Assembly (NCBI GenBank): GCA_964615305.1
Contig: CAZTNA010000007.1
Coordinates: 1-64,000 of the forward strand
Source of the DNA: Bog-950 sp964615305
GTDB lineage: Bacteria > Bacteroidota > Bacteroidia > Chitinophagales > LD1
Direction of reading: 5' to 3'
DNA length: 64,000 bases
Part shown: piece by piece, positions 35,940-45,184 of the stretch
Position numbering within the stretch: position 1 is the stretch's first letter
How the letters are laid out: every line of letters begins with the position of its first letter
Position numbers and translations under genes: made by a program
The notes under the pieces: generated by a model
The model's database searches: none
Told to the model about the DNA's origin: nothing
What the model saw: the letters and a program-made list of their open reading frames with translations, nothing else

Positions 35940-36976
35940 TCATTAAAAATAAAATTGCCGGAAATGACTCCTGCAGTGAAAGAATGAACTTCGTTTCCGT
36001 TTTTATCGTACCGGTAAATGCGCGAGCGCTGTACAAAATCTAGCGCATCGCACACATACACATCACCATTCGCAGAGTTAAGGGCTACCACATAAATGTT
36101 TTTGCTGCCTTTCGAAACAAAAACCTGTCCACTCAAACTTGCATCAGTTGTGTTGGCAGTAAATAAATCGTTGTCAAGATAAATCATTTTGCCATTCGCT
36201 TTGTCAATACAAAGCTGCGAAAAATGATGCCCGTAATTAGAATGTGATAGAGTTTTGAGGAGACTTAGTGACTGGTCGTAACAAAGCAGTGCCGATTTAA
36301 AACCGTTTATAGAATCTTCATCCATTGCCAGCCAGATATTTCCTGAGCCGTCAATTTCCATGGCATTGATATCGCGCTTTAAAAACGATTTTGAATCAGC
36401 AATTGAATTTGAACCCGGATTAATTTTTAAAAGTTTGTTATCGGTAGAAGCATCGGTGCTGACGGTGCGCTGCTGCACAAAAACATTTCCGTTGAGCAAA
36501 AACATTTTTTCTGTCCAGCCGGTGGTATAAATACTGGTTACTAATGTCCCTGAAATAAAATTTACAACCCAAATCTTTTTTGCATACAACTCAGTAACAT
36601 ACGCCACACTGTCACTTACCGGAAGAAAATAGCGCGGTGAAGAGCCGGGGATAGAAATAGTTTTTATCACCGTAAACGATGGCAGTTTCACCACTTCAAT
36701 CTTCGCAGAATTATTTACCACCACATAACCGGTAGAATCAATCACATACATGCTTTGTGCTACATCGCCCAAAGAATAACTGTTAGCTGTATAAAAAATT
36801 TCGTTGGTTACTTCCTGCTTATCTGCATTGTAAACAGATACATCGGCACTACCGAAATTGAAATTGCCTTCGTTAATAATATAAACTCCTGTTTCTGTAG
36901 GCAACACTTGCGGATTTTCCTTTTCGCAAGACGCAACGAACAACAATATCAAACCAACAAAAAGTATCTTCCTCAT
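35936..36976 (-). CDS. DUF5074-like beta-propeller lipoprotein, BtuG candidate
   Basis: 346 residues; MRKILFVGLILLFVASCEKE is a lipoprotein signal with charged residues after the Cys, the Bacteroidota surface-export pattern. Seven or so blades with Y/V-rich strands: TGVYIINEGNFNFGSADVSV, SMYVIDSTGYVVVNNSAKIE, SVAYVTELYAKKIWVVN, NIWLAMDEDS, GDVYVCDALDF. Such YncE/DUF5074 propellers next to BtuB receptors in Bacteroides are BtuG, a surface protein that captures B12 with very high affinity. Role here is inferred from that precedent plus position; overlaps both neighbours by 4 bp. Confidence 0.72.
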   Translation of the reverse strand: MRKILFVGLILLFVASCEKENPQVLPTETGVYIINEGNFNFGSADVSVYNADKQEVTNEIFYTANSYSLGDVAQSMYVIDSTGYVVVNNSAKIEVVKLPSFTVIKTISIPGSSPRYFLPVSDSVAYVTELYAKKIWVVNFISGTLVTSIYTTGWTEKMFLLNGNVFVQQRTVSTDASTDNKLLKINPGSNSIADSKSFLKRDINAMEIDGSGNIWLAMDEDSINGFKSALLCYDQSLSLLKTLSHSNYGHHFSQLCIDKANGKMIYLDNDLFTANTTDASLSGQVFVSKGSKNIYVVALNSANGDVYVCDALDFVQRSRIYRYDKNGNEVHSFTAGVISGNFIFNE

Positions 36977-38838
36977 TTTCTAATATTAAATCTAATGGTT
37001 CCTTCAAAACTTCTGCCTGGCATAGCACGTTGCGCTACATTCTGATAATTTACACCAACAACATTATTTACGCGAAACGCCAAACCTATTTCATAATCTT
37101 CTTTAATAGTAAAATCTTTCCCGAGTTCTAAATCAAACAAGTAATATCCTTTCAAACTTTGTGAATTGTCAGTAGAGATAAAAACTTTATCGGTGAAAGT
37201 AAACACCGGACGCAGATAGAGTTTCTTCCACTCCAGTTTCAAATTTGCTTTGAGCAAATTCAGTGGTACATAAATCAGTTGCTTGCCCTTAGATTGGTCG
37301 AACGGGGTAGCAGCATCGAGGTTTGTAGCGCATGTGTATGTGTAATTAATGGAACCGTTCAAACTAAAATTGTTGCGCGCAAAATAATTCCATTGGGTAT
37401 AAACTTCTACTCCGCGTATAAGAACACGCTTTACATTCAGCGGCTGCCAATACGAACCGTTGCTTTGCCACAAAATTAAATCGGAAATGTATTTGCAAAA
37501 TCCGCTGGCGCGAAATATAAAGTAGTAGCTGTAATTGTAAGATGCCTGCAACTCGCCATCCCAACTCTTCTCCGTTTTTAAATCAGAATTTCCGCCCGGC
37601 ACCCAATACAAATCATTTAGTGTAGGAAACCGGAAATTGCGTGACGCATTCAACAAAAGCTGCACGGTGTGATAACTACTGATTGACTGGCGATAACGTA
37701 TAGAGAGTGCCGGTGAGAATGGTGAAAGAATGTTGTCGTAAAGATGCTCGCGTAATTTTACCTGCAACATAATTTCTTTCGCAGGTTCGTAACTTACGGT
37801 AGCGGTAAGTTTACCGATATGCCTCTGACGAACAGAAATATAAGCCGGCACAACAGCTCGTTCAAATTCGTAACCGGCATCTACTTTTACTGAAAATTTC
37901 CTCAGCGAATCAAACGAAAAAGAAAAATTGTTCCGCAACGCTTGCATAATTGATTTATCGTCCAGATAAATTTCGGGGTTTGTATAGCGCAGGTAGTCAT
38001 GCAAATAGGCAGAAGTACACTCAGTTTTTACTTTTCTAAAATTTCCTCTCCATGTCAGCATGCTCCGCAAGGAATAATCATCCTGGTTTTCCTTGCTGAG
38101 AGGTTTGCTCATCACCGGTGGAATCTGCCGCTGTGCATCGCTTATCCATACATTGAAAAAAATAGAATGATGCAGATTTAACTGCGCGGCAAATTGCTGC
38201 ATAAAATGCAGCATGCTTACTTTGCCGTTGGTTTGCTTTTCTACAGGGCTACCCGCTTTAAAAATATTGACGAACGAAAAATCATTATCCGAATGGAAAT
38301 AACCGACACGTGTTGTGCCCATCACTTTCCCATTTCCGAATTTTGCCTGCGCATACGTACTGATGGTGTTAAAACTTCCATAGGTAAAATGCGCCTGAAT
38401 AAATACCGATGAATCAACTTTGTTTTGATTCAATATGTTCAGCGAGCTGCCTACGTTTCCCGTTTCTGAATTTCCGGTCAGGCGCAGTTCATCTGCCAAA
38501 CCCAAATTAAAAAGCGATACATCTACTTGCCCCAGCGAAGGCGAATTGAGTTTAATACCATTCCACAACACATCGTTTTGTGCGGCAGCGGTGCCTCTGT
38601 AACTTAAAGAAGTAAGTTGTCCGTTGCCGTAGCTCTTGATATAAAAGCCAGTGTTTTCGCGCAATAAATCATTCAGGTTTTTAGAAGGAGTAACCAGGTA
38701 AAAAATACGCGAGCGGACTATACGTGTAGCGGTTTTTTCTGCCTGCGGAAGCGTGTAAGTGCGAATAGTATCAGTAATGCTTTGGGCGTTTGCAGTAAAT
38801 GCAAAAATCAGCAACAGGTATGTTGCTAAATATTTCAT
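36973..38838 (-). CDS. btuB: TonB-dependent outer-membrane receptor, BtuB-like
   Basis: 621 residues, signal MKYLATYLLLIFAFTANAQS. A plug domain occupies about 45-150 (KNLNDLLRENTGFYIKSYGN, TSLSYRGTAAAQNDVLWNGI, SLFNLGLADELRLTGNS) and a 22-strand barrel the rest, ending in the aromatic-rich strand FEGTIRFNIRK. There is no N-terminal carboxypeptidase-like or SusC extension, so it is a compact BtuB-type receptor. It imports cobalamin using ExbBD-TonB energy, a set encoded at 53269-55357. Under the riboswitch at 41901. Confidence 0.85.
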   Translation of the reverse strand: MKYLATYLLLIFAFTANAQSITDTIRTYTLPQAEKTATRIVRSRIFYLVTPSKNLNDLLRENTGFYIKSYGNGQLTSLSYRGTAAAQNDVLWNGIKLNSPSLGQVDVSLFNLGLADELRLTGNSETGNVGSSLNILNQNKVDSSVFIQAHFTYGSFNTISTYAQAKFGNGKVMGTTRVGYFHSDNDFSFVNIFKAGSPVEKQTNGKVSMLHFMQQFAAQLNLHHSIFFNVWISDAQRQIPPVMSKPLSKENQDDYSLRSMLTWRGNFRKVKTECTSAYLHDYLRYTNPEIYLDDKSIMQALRNNFSFSFDSLRKFSVKVDAGYEFERAVVPAYISVRQRHIGKLTATVSYEPAKEIMLQVKLREHLYDNILSPFSPALSIRYRQSISSYHTVQLLLNASRNFRFPTLNDLYWVPGGNSDLKTEKSWDGELQASYNYSYYFIFRASGFCKYISDLILWQSNGSYWQPLNVKRVLIRGVEVYTQWNYFARNNFSLNGSINYTYTCATNLDAATPFDQSKGKQLIYVPLNLLKANLKLEWKKLYLRPVFTFTDKVFISTDNSQSLKGYYLFDLELGKDFTIKEDYEIGLAFRVNNVVGVNYQNVAQRAMPGRSFEGTIRFNIRK

Positions 38839-39818
38839 TCAACTATTAGTTTCGCAACGTGTGTTCCTGATTGAACGAAGTAAAGACCTGATGGAAAGTT
38901 TCGGGTTTCAAGTTTCGAGTTGTGACTTGAAATGACTACTCTGCTTACCAAACCACCAACAGCATTGTAAATTTCTACTTCACTTCCAACTAAACTTTCA
39001 TCTGCTTTCAACTGAACATCTGCATTTAAAACGGGATTTGGGTAAAGTTGAAACCTAAAACCTGAAACCTGAAGTTGAGCTAAGTCATTAGGTGCGCCTG
39101 AATGAATCACACCTACCGCATCTAAATCAAATCCGCTTGAAGCAAAAAGTGTGGGGTAAGGGTCATTTATCTTTTTTCCAAACTGGTCGCGTGTGGCGAA
39201 AGCAGAGTCAATTGAGCCAATCACATCAATCAAGCGAACATGAGTGATATTGTTTACATCCAAACCAATTTCATTTTTCAATTCTTCTAAATCAAACGGA
39301 GTTCCGAAACCGGAAACATATTTTCCGGCAAGGTTATTTACAAGCGAGCAATCAACACCTACCATTGCCATTTGCGAAGTATCCTGAATATTTGAAGTGG
39401 CGGGAAAGCGGAAGAAATTATTTCCATCACTACTTACTTCAACAAAAGCAAATTCGAGAAATGCCAAAACTCCGCTTGTATAAAAACCATTTTCGAAAAC
39501 AGCGAAATCAAAACCCGGGCCGTTATAAACCGGCTTAGCAAAAGTAAGCGTAGCACTTCCTCCATCACCCAAACTCACAATTCCGTTTTGCTGCGCCATA
39601 CCTATAGCCGAATTTGAATCGCCCACGCTGGCATAACCTGAATCAGGTTTTGCAATATCCATAAGTCCACGCTGAATACTGCAGCCTGTTGCCCATGCAA
39701 CAAAGCACGATGAATCTTTTGAAATGGCTGTAGTGCCGGGCTGATTAGCGGCCGGTGCAAATTGTGCTTGAGATAAATAAGCAATCATTAACAGGCAGCA
39801 GAGCAAAATATTTTTCAT
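38835..39818 (-). CDS. T9SS-sorted surface protein of the cobalamin operon
   Basis: 327 residues. Signal MKNILLCCLLMIAYLSQAQ; a single globular domain of about 230 residues with FDFAVFENGF, LAFLEFAFVEVSSDGNNFFR and ITHVRLIDVIGS; then a type A T9SS sorting domain (FQLYPNPVLNADVQLK ... GLYFVQSGTHVAKLIVE). The pattern VEVSSDGNNFFRFP with AFVEV is shared with secreted proteins that co-occur with cobalamin genes in Bacteroidota, from memory. Its place in a riboswitch-led operon suggests it binds or releases cobamides at the surface. Overlaps the receptor gene by 4 bp. Confidence 0.65.
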   Translation of the reverse strand: MKNILLCCLLMIAYLSQAQFAPAANQPGTTAISKDSSCFVAWATGCSIQRGLMDIAKPDSGYASVGDSNSAIGMAQQNGIVSLGDGGSATLTFAKPVYNGPGFDFAVFENGFYTSGVLAFLEFAFVEVSSDGNNFFRFPATSNIQDTSQMAMVGVDCSLVNNLAGKYVSGFGTPFDLEELKNEIGLDVNNITHVRLIDVIGSIDSAFATRDQFGKKINDPYPTLFASSGFDLDAVGVIHSGAPNDLAQLQVSGFRFQLYPNPVLNADVQLKADESLVGSEVEIYNAVGGLVSRVVISSHNSKLETRNFPSGLYFVQSGTHVAKLIVE

Positions 39819-39883
39819 AAGGATTTATGTTATAAATTAAAAAGAGATGCCGCCATTTTGAGTAGCGACATCTCCTTCTTGAA

Positions 39884-41794
39884 TTACTGCTTTACAATTT
39901 TTCTTACAGAAGTTCCTTTCAAAGAATTCAATCTGATAAAATAAATTCCACTGGCGAAACAGTCTGCATTGAGAATTGAGAATTGAGATTCTATTTTTTC
40001 TGTACTCATTACTTTTCCGGACAAATCATAAACAGTTAACTCGCTTCCAATATTATCCTCAGTTGTTACAATACGAATTTCATTTCCCGAAAACGGGTTT
40101 GGATAAACTGTAAACTGCAACTCGTCATTCGCAAATTCTTTAACCGCTGTAACGCCTGTAACATTTACAACTACTTGGGCTGTATCGCATGCGCCAAGAT
40201 TATCGCACACACGGTATGCAAGAGTATCAACAGCAACAATCCCCACACTAGGAGTATAATAAATATCGTTGCTGACAACTGTTGCCGTAGCACCCGGAAT
40301 AAGCGGTGAACCTATTAAGTCAACTGAAAAAGGGTCTGAAAACAAACCTCCATCATTATTGAGAACTCTTACTACTGTATCATTCAGATAGGTGGTAGTT
40401 ACATAATCATTGTTTGCTCTTGGTTCAGTATACGCTGTAAAATTGTCTATAGCAAAATAGGCAGGGTTGTTCATGCCAAATCCACCTGCCGTATCTGTTG
40501 ATGAAAGAAGGAATTCAATACTATCTACATCGCCTAACGGTTTTAAATCAACCCAGCGCCAATCGCGAACAATGTAATCGTCCGCACTGTTGGTAGAACG
40601 GAAGTCAGCAAGGTAGAAGTCTACCGATTGTGCTTTCAATGCTCCATTCAGCCATCCTACAATTCTCATCATGTACCAGTCAGGGTCGGTGCTGTTTACT
40701 CCTCCAAATTTCTTGGCAAAAGCATCTCCGTTTTTCATGCTCAGGTAAGCATAAGTGGCATTGGTTACATAAAATCCTTCTACCGTTTTCCCTTTTGCAC
40801 CTCCATTCAAACGGATTCTTGCATCACCGTAAGTGTTGGCAACAGAATAATTATTTGAACCGTTATATCCGTTCGCTGTGATGGCGCTGTATTGATTGCC
40901 TACACCAGCCGTAGTGCTGTCTTTCTTATTTGAGTAAGAAAATCCGCTCCAGAATGCACCGTTGTTATTGTTTCCGAAATGAGCATTATCACTGGTGAAT
41001 CCGCCACTAAATTCAGAGCCGTTCCAAAAAGTATCAACAGGCAAAGTTAGCTCTTCAAATCCTCCGCTAACTTTCACAGGAATGTTTTCGGCAGTAGTGA
41101 AATTATCTATCACAAAATAAGCGGGGTTGTTCATGCCAAAACCACCAACTGTATCTGTTGATTCCAAACTGAAAATTAAACTGTCTACACTCCCCAGAGG
41201 CTGCAAATTAACCCAGCGCCAATCACGCACTATATAATCCTGTGTGCTGTCGGGAGAACGGAAATCAGCCAGATAAAACTCTACTGATTGAGTTTTCATT
41301 ACCCCATTGCTCCATCCGTTAACTGTCAAACGGAACCAATCAGGGTCGGTGCCGCTTGCTCCTCCGAATTTCTTGGCGAAAGCATCTCCGTTTTTCATAC
41401 TCAGATAAGCATAAGTGGAGTTAGTAAGATAAAATCCTGTTACAGTTCGCCCAGAAGCACTTCCTAAAAGACGAATTTTAGCTTCACCATAAGTAGTAGC
41501 TACCGCATAATTATCGGAACCACTGAATCCGCTTGCTGTAATCACGCTGTACTGGTTTCCTGTACCGCTGGTCGTGCTGTCCGTTTTGTTTGAGTAAGAA
41601 AAACCGCTCCATAAACCACCACTGTGGTTATTGGTGAAATAAGCATTGCCGCTTGCAAAGCCACCGCTTAAATCACTGCCGTTCCAGAAGGAGTCGATAG
41701 GCAACAGCAGATTTTCAAAAGTAGATACTGTTTGAGCGAACAGAAAACTTGCCATCAGTGTGGCGCACATCAGAAGGTTGAATTTTTTACTCAT
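39884..41794 (-). CDS. T9SS-sorted protein with two DUF4465-like domains
   Basis: 636 residues, signal MSKKFNLLMCATLMASFLFA. Two copies of a DUF4465-like domain at 26-233 and 246-453, in register by exactly 220 residues (FWNGSDLSGGF / FWNGSEFSGGF; TYAYLSMKNGDAFAKKFGG in both; FYLADFRS in both; GGFGMNNPAYF in both). Next a small Ig-like domain (460-545, NNDYVTTTYLNDTVVRVLNN) and a type A T9SS tail (FTVYPNPFSGNEIRI ... GIYFIRLNS). First gene after the B12 riboswitch, 107 bp from it. Probably a secreted cobalamin-binding protein; binding is inferred from context. Confidence 0.72.
   Translation of the reverse strand: MSKKFNLLMCATLMASFLFAQTVSTFENLLLPIDSFWNGSDLSGGFASGNAYFTNNHSGGLWSGFSYSNKTDSTTSGTGNQYSVITASGFSGSDNYAVATTYGEAKIRLLGSASGRTVTGFYLTNSTYAYLSMKNGDAFAKKFGGASGTDPDWFRLTVNGWSNGVMKTQSVEFYLADFRSPDSTQDYIVRDWRWVNLQPLGSVDSLIFSLESTDTVGGFGMNNPAYFVIDNFTTAENIPVKVSGGFEELTLPVDTFWNGSEFSGGFTSDNAHFGNNNNGAFWSGFSYSNKKDSTTAGVGNQYSAITANGYNGSNNYSVANTYGDARIRLNGGAKGKTVEGFYVTNATYAYLSMKNGDAFAKKFGGVNSTDPDWYMMRIVGWLNGALKAQSVDFYLADFRSTNSADDYIVRDWRWVDLKPLGDVDSIEFLLSSTDTAGGFGMNNPAYFAIDNFTAYTEPRANNDYVTTTYLNDTVVRVLNNDGGLFSDPFSVDLIGSPLIPGATATVVSNDIYYTPSVGIVAVDTLAYRVCDNLGACDTAQVVVNVTGVTAVKEFANDELQFTVYPNPFSGNEIRIVTTEDNIGSELTVYDLSGKVMSTEKIESQFSILNADCFASGIYFIRLNSLKGTSVRKIVKQ
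40436..41719 (-). repeat. Tandem gene-internal duplication, 660-bp period
   Basis: Bases 41719-41096 and 41059-40436 encode the two DUF4465-like domains. They align without a single net gap (period 220 codons) and many 15-20 bp stretches are nearly identical, for example around the AFAKKFGG codons. That shows a duplication recent enough that length has not changed while the sequence has diverged at synonymous and some coding sites. Confidence 0.85.
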
Positions 41795-41900
41795 CGTTAG
41801 ATGGTTTAAATGGTTTAAAAATTCGCCCCGAAAAATGAATGGATGAGATAGTGAAACCGTGCACTGTTTCCGTTCTCTGCCTTTCTTCCCGAAAGCTTTT

Positions 41901-42048
41901 AACTAATTTGCTAATGGCAGGTCTTCTGGTTTGCTCTGTTTCTGCCGCCTTCCCGTTTTACCAGTGGCTATTGAGGCAGAACCTATTTTAGAGCTTACAG
42001 CAGCGGGTACTACTCAGGATTTACACCTGATTCCCTATTATGGTTAGT
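41901..42048 (-). ncRNA. Cobalamin riboswitch
   Basis: On the minus strand: an AGGGAATCAGGTG start, AAATCCTGAGTAGTACCCGC, GCTGTAAG, then GCCACTGG, GGGAAGGC and AGAAGACCTGCC. These are the conserved core and B12-box elements in the right order. The ends ACTAA (minus of 42044-42048) and TTAGT (minus of 41902-41906) can pair as P1. It begins about at the predicted transcript start and controls the seven-gene operon at 33013-41794. No U-tract terminator follows, so control is probably at translation. Confidence 0.95.
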
Positions 42049-42053
42049 GCATA

Positions 42054-42088
42054 CAAACATACACATCACCACCCTCAGCGGTGGCAAA
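42054..42088 (-). promoter_or_regulatory. Promoter of the cobalamin operon
   Basis: On the minus strand TATGTTTG (42061-42054) is a perfect TAnnTTTG, with TTTG (42088-42085) 23 bp upstream. Between them lies the inverted repeat CCACC-6-GGTGG (42069-42073 and 42080-42084), which could bind a regulator on top of the riboswitch. Expected start near 42049, at the first base of the riboswitch. Confidence 0.65.
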
Positions 42089-42150
42089 TAAAATTAATTT
42101 TATTTACAGCTCGTGAAATTTTTTTGTGAGCATTACGTTTCATGGTTAAT

Positions 42151-42465
42151 ATGAAAAAACGCCTTCTCGTTGCAATATGCGCCCCTTTGCTTTTGGTTAA
42201 CTCGTGCCAAAAATGTTTCGACTGCAAACAATACTGTGCTTATTGTGTTCAAACCGGCAATACAGGTGTGATTGTAAAAGTATGCGCCAGCAAAGATGTA
42301 GCACATACCAAAATTGACTCTCTTTATTACGCTTATAAAGCGTCTGGATATAACTGCAACTTATTAAACAATGAAAAAAAGGTGTGTGATAACAAAAACA
42401 ACATTAACGATGCTACAGATTACTACCAACTGCAAGATTACTTTTGCAACCCTTGGGAAGATTAA
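42151..42465 (+). CDS. Small Cys-rich lipoprotein
   Basis: 104 residues from ATG 42151 (three codons after another ATG at 42142). MKKRLLVAICAPLLLVNSC is a lipoprotein signal. The mature part has eight further Cys (CQKCFDCKQYCAYCV, KVCASK, YNCNLL, KVCDNK, YFCNPWED), enough for four disulfides, and it is otherwise Asn/Lys/Tyr rich. No family recognised. It is divergent from the cobalamin operon and 57 bp before the next gene. Confidence 0.65.
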   Translation: MKKRLLVAICAPLLLVNSCQKCFDCKQYCAYCVQTGNTGVIVKVCASKDVAHTKIDSLYYAYKASGYNCNLLNNEKKVCDNKNNINDATDYYQLQDYFCNPWED

Positions 42466-42522
42466 CCACTGTTAATATTTCATTTTACTCTTTTGTCTCT
42501 TACATAAAATATTATAGAAATT

Positions 42523-43272
42523 ATGAAGCAACAGCTTTTATTACTGCTCACCATTCTGTCAGCATTACATGTGTCAGCGCAAAAAAACGATACAAAAAAG
42601 GAAAAGAAAACTGTAAAAGAGGTAATTAACGAACTACCTGAAATGCTGATAGCCCAACCTGATGCAGGTGTTGACACAAACGCAAATAAACTGATAAATG
42701 ATAACGTAGCTATGGCAATTCCTTTACTATGGAAAGAAAAAGGCCTTCAAACAATTATTGAATTTAAACTACAGAAAACAAATACCGAACCACTGCAAGC
42801 TACTATGCCTTTACCCGACAAACAACTGGCACAAGCTGTTGTAATTAATTCCGGAACAATCAAAAAAATGCCTGCGGAAAAAAAGCAAGCTGTATTGACG
42901 CAAATCAGAAATCATCTCGTTTCATTTTACAAAGAAGCCGGTACAACGGTAAGTACACAGGAGTTGAATGAGAAACTATTGGCTATGCAAATAAGCAGCG
43001 AGCCGTTTACCACCAACAGTGGAATAAAGGGTGATTTGCTTTTATTTCATGATGTAAGTAATGAGCAATCTGCACTTAACATTTTGTTCTTAGCACCGGC
43101 TACAGACCATTCCAAAACGTTTTTTGCCCAAGTTAACTATATACGCTATAACTACGAAACCACATTTCCCGAAGATCCTCTTGAATGGAAAATGTTTGTA
43201 TATGAAGATGAACAAAAATCATACGTTGACTTTACCAAAAACATTATCAAAACCCTGCAAATACAACAATAG
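42523..43272 (+). CDS. Secreted protein of unknown function
   Basis: 249 residues, signal MKQQLLLLLTILSALHVSAQ. A lysine-rich segment follows (KKNDTKKEKKTVKEV), then a mixed alpha-beta domain (QTIIEFKLQKTNTEPLQA, SGIKGDLLLFHDVSNEQSA, FAQVNYIRYNYETTFPEDPL). The C-terminal domain could be a small lipid- or protein-binding fold, but I recognise no family. It is 37 bp upstream of the SprB-like adhesin gene and may share its transcript. Confidence 0.6.
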   Translation: MKQQLLLLLTILSALHVSAQKNDTKKEKKTVKEVINELPEMLIAQPDAGVDTNANKLINDNVAMAIPLLWKEKGLQTIIEFKLQKTNTEPLQATMPLPDKQLAQAVVINSGTIKKMPAEKKQAVLTQIRNHLVSFYKEAGTTVSTQELNEKLLAMQISSEPFTTNSGIKGDLLLFHDVSNEQSALNILFLAPATDHSKTFFAQVNYIRYNYETTFPEDPLEWKMFVYEDEQKSYVDFTKNIIKTLQIQQ

Positions 43273-43315
43273 AAATCATGCTTTGACAGTGGGTTGATTT
43301 TTTACTTTAGTGCGC

Positions 43316-45184
43316 GTGAAAAACTTCTATACTGCTTGTTTGTGTTTTTTGTGTACTCATACTTTTGCTCAGGGTTTTTGGAGCAACAACGGGCTTGTAT
43401 CAATTAAAGACAGTTCTTTTCTTTCGATTATAGGCGACTGCTACAATCAGACAAATGGTATCTATAACAATACCGATTCAATTTTCCTGACGGGCAACTG
43501 GACTCATGATGCAGCGAACCGTTGCTTCGACTCTATTAATACAGGGTGGGTATATCTGTACGCTGCCGACCAGCGAATAATGGGCAACAGCGAAACTCAT
43601 TTTCATAATCTGGTTTTAAAAAATGACGGAATAAAATATGGAGATATTGATGTGTATGTTGATGGTACACTATACTTGAATGACAGAGAGTTTAACCTTG
43701 ACACAAATACAGTTCATGTATTAAACCCACAAGTAAACTCCGTTGACAGAACAAGTGGTTTTATTTCTGCTCTAGGCACGGGTGGCTTGTTACGCAGAAC
43801 CAATCAAACACAACTTTATCTGTTTCCTTTGGGTTCTACAGTTGGCACGTATCGTTACCGTCCCGTAGAATTTACTCCTGCAGCCACCAACGTTAACCAC
43901 TACAAAGCGCGCTTTGCAAATGCCGATGCTACAACAGAAGGCTTTGACAGAAATGTGAAACATAACCGCGTATGCGTTATAAATAACTTGTGGTATCACC
44001 GTTTGTATCACCCTTATGGAAACGACTCTGCCGATATTTCTATACTCTACGATATAGCAGTTGACGGAAACTGGAACGAAATAGTTCATTGGCAGAATAT
44101 GCCGCAATGGGAGCCCATTCTACGTGATACTATTTTACCAGGCAGTCCGCTTTACCGTATGAGCAAATTTCGTTGGCATAACTACAACGCCTCACCCTTT
44201 GCCCTGGCAACAATTTCACCGCTAAAACTTACCGGTGAGCAAAGCAATGTTACCTGCTTTGGCTATAACAACGGGTTCATAAATACATTTGTAACAAATG
44301 CCGATACCGCCTACACCATACTATGGAGCAATGGAGATACTTCGCAAAACATTAGCAATCTGGCTCCCGGCACTTATACTATTGTACTGAGTGAAGCTAA
44401 TCGCTGCGAACAATCACTTTCGTTTTCCATTACCGAACCAACAGCAATTTCGTCATCTATATTTAGCGTGAATGATTCGTGTTTTGGTGCAAGTAATGGC
44501 TACGCAGAATTAAGCGTAAGCGGAGGCACTCCACCTTACATTTTTTTATGGGACAGCACCATTACTACACAAAATATCTATAACCTGCCTGCAGGATTAT
44601 ATACTGTGCTTATTACCGATTCGCAAGCATGTTTTAAAAACGACTCTATACTTATTACTCAACCCGACCCGGTGCCCTATGCCATTGCCGGAGTTGATAC
44701 CCTGATTTGGAGAACCGATACTATTCAACTGAATGGTTTTCTCGGATCCACTTATCATTGGTTGCCAGATTACAATTTAAGTTGTGTAGATTGCTATAAC
44801 CCTATGGCCTGGCCAGATACAAATACCACTTACTATCTTACCCTAACTGATGATATTGGCTGTCATTTTAAAGACAGTGTGCGAGTAATGGTGCGCGATA
44901 AACCTTTTACCAAATTTTTTATTCCAAATGCAATAACACCTGATAATAATGACGGGTTCAATGATTTTTGGAACATCCGCGATTTGGAACGATACCCCGA
45001 AAACGAAGTACGAATAATAAACCGTTGGGGCGATGAAGTTTTCAGCGCATCCCCGTATCAAAACAATTGGCGCGGAACATGGAAGGACGAAAACCTTCCC
45101 GGAGCTACTTACTATTACATACTGAAAATAAAACACAACGGGCAGGAAGTATTGTTTGATGGTCCATTGACAATTATTAGGTAA
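43316..45184 (+). CDS. SprB-like surface adhesin with T9SS type B (gliding) C-terminus
   Basis: 622 residues from the GTG at 43316. A GTG 6 bp upstream (43310) is also open, but TACTTTAG at 43303-43310 would place the transcript start past it. Signal MKNFYTACLCFLCTHTFAQG. Two SprB repeats at about 305-455 (NVTCFGYNNGFI ... NLAPGTYTIVLSEANRC and DSCFGASNGYAEL ... LPAGLYTVLITDSQACF), then a type B C-terminus (IPNAITPDNNDGFNDFW ... RIINRWGDEVF). It is a cell-surface adhesin exported by T9SS with a PorP/SprF partner encoded 132 bp downstream. Confidence 0.85.
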   Translation: MKNFYTACLCFLCTHTFAQGFWSNNGLVSIKDSSFLSIIGDCYNQTNGIYNNTDSIFLTGNWTHDAANRCFDSINTGWVYLYAADQRIMGNSETHFHNLVLKNDGIKYGDIDVYVDGTLYLNDREFNLDTNTVHVLNPQVNSVDRTSGFISALGTGGLLRRTNQTQLYLFPLGSTVGTYRYRPVEFTPAATNVNHYKARFANADATTEGFDRNVKHNRVCVINNLWYHRLYHPYGNDSADISILYDIAVDGNWNEIVHWQNMPQWEPILRDTILPGSPLYRMSKFRWHNYNASPFALATISPLKLTGEQSNVTCFGYNNGFINTFVTNADTAYTILWSNGDTSQNISNLAPGTYTIVLSEANRCEQSLSFSITEPTAISSSIFSVNDSCFGASNGYAELSVSGGTPPYIFLWDSTITTQNIYNLPAGLYTVLITDSQACFKNDSILITQPDPVPYAIAGVDTLIWRTDTIQLNGFLGSTYHWLPDYNLSCVDCYNPMAWPDTNTTYYLTLTDDIGCHFKDSVRVMVRDKPFTKFFIPNAITPDNNDGFNDFWNIRDLERYPENEVRIINRWGDEVFSASPYQNNWRGTWKDENLPGATYYYILKIKHNGQEVLFDGPLTIIR

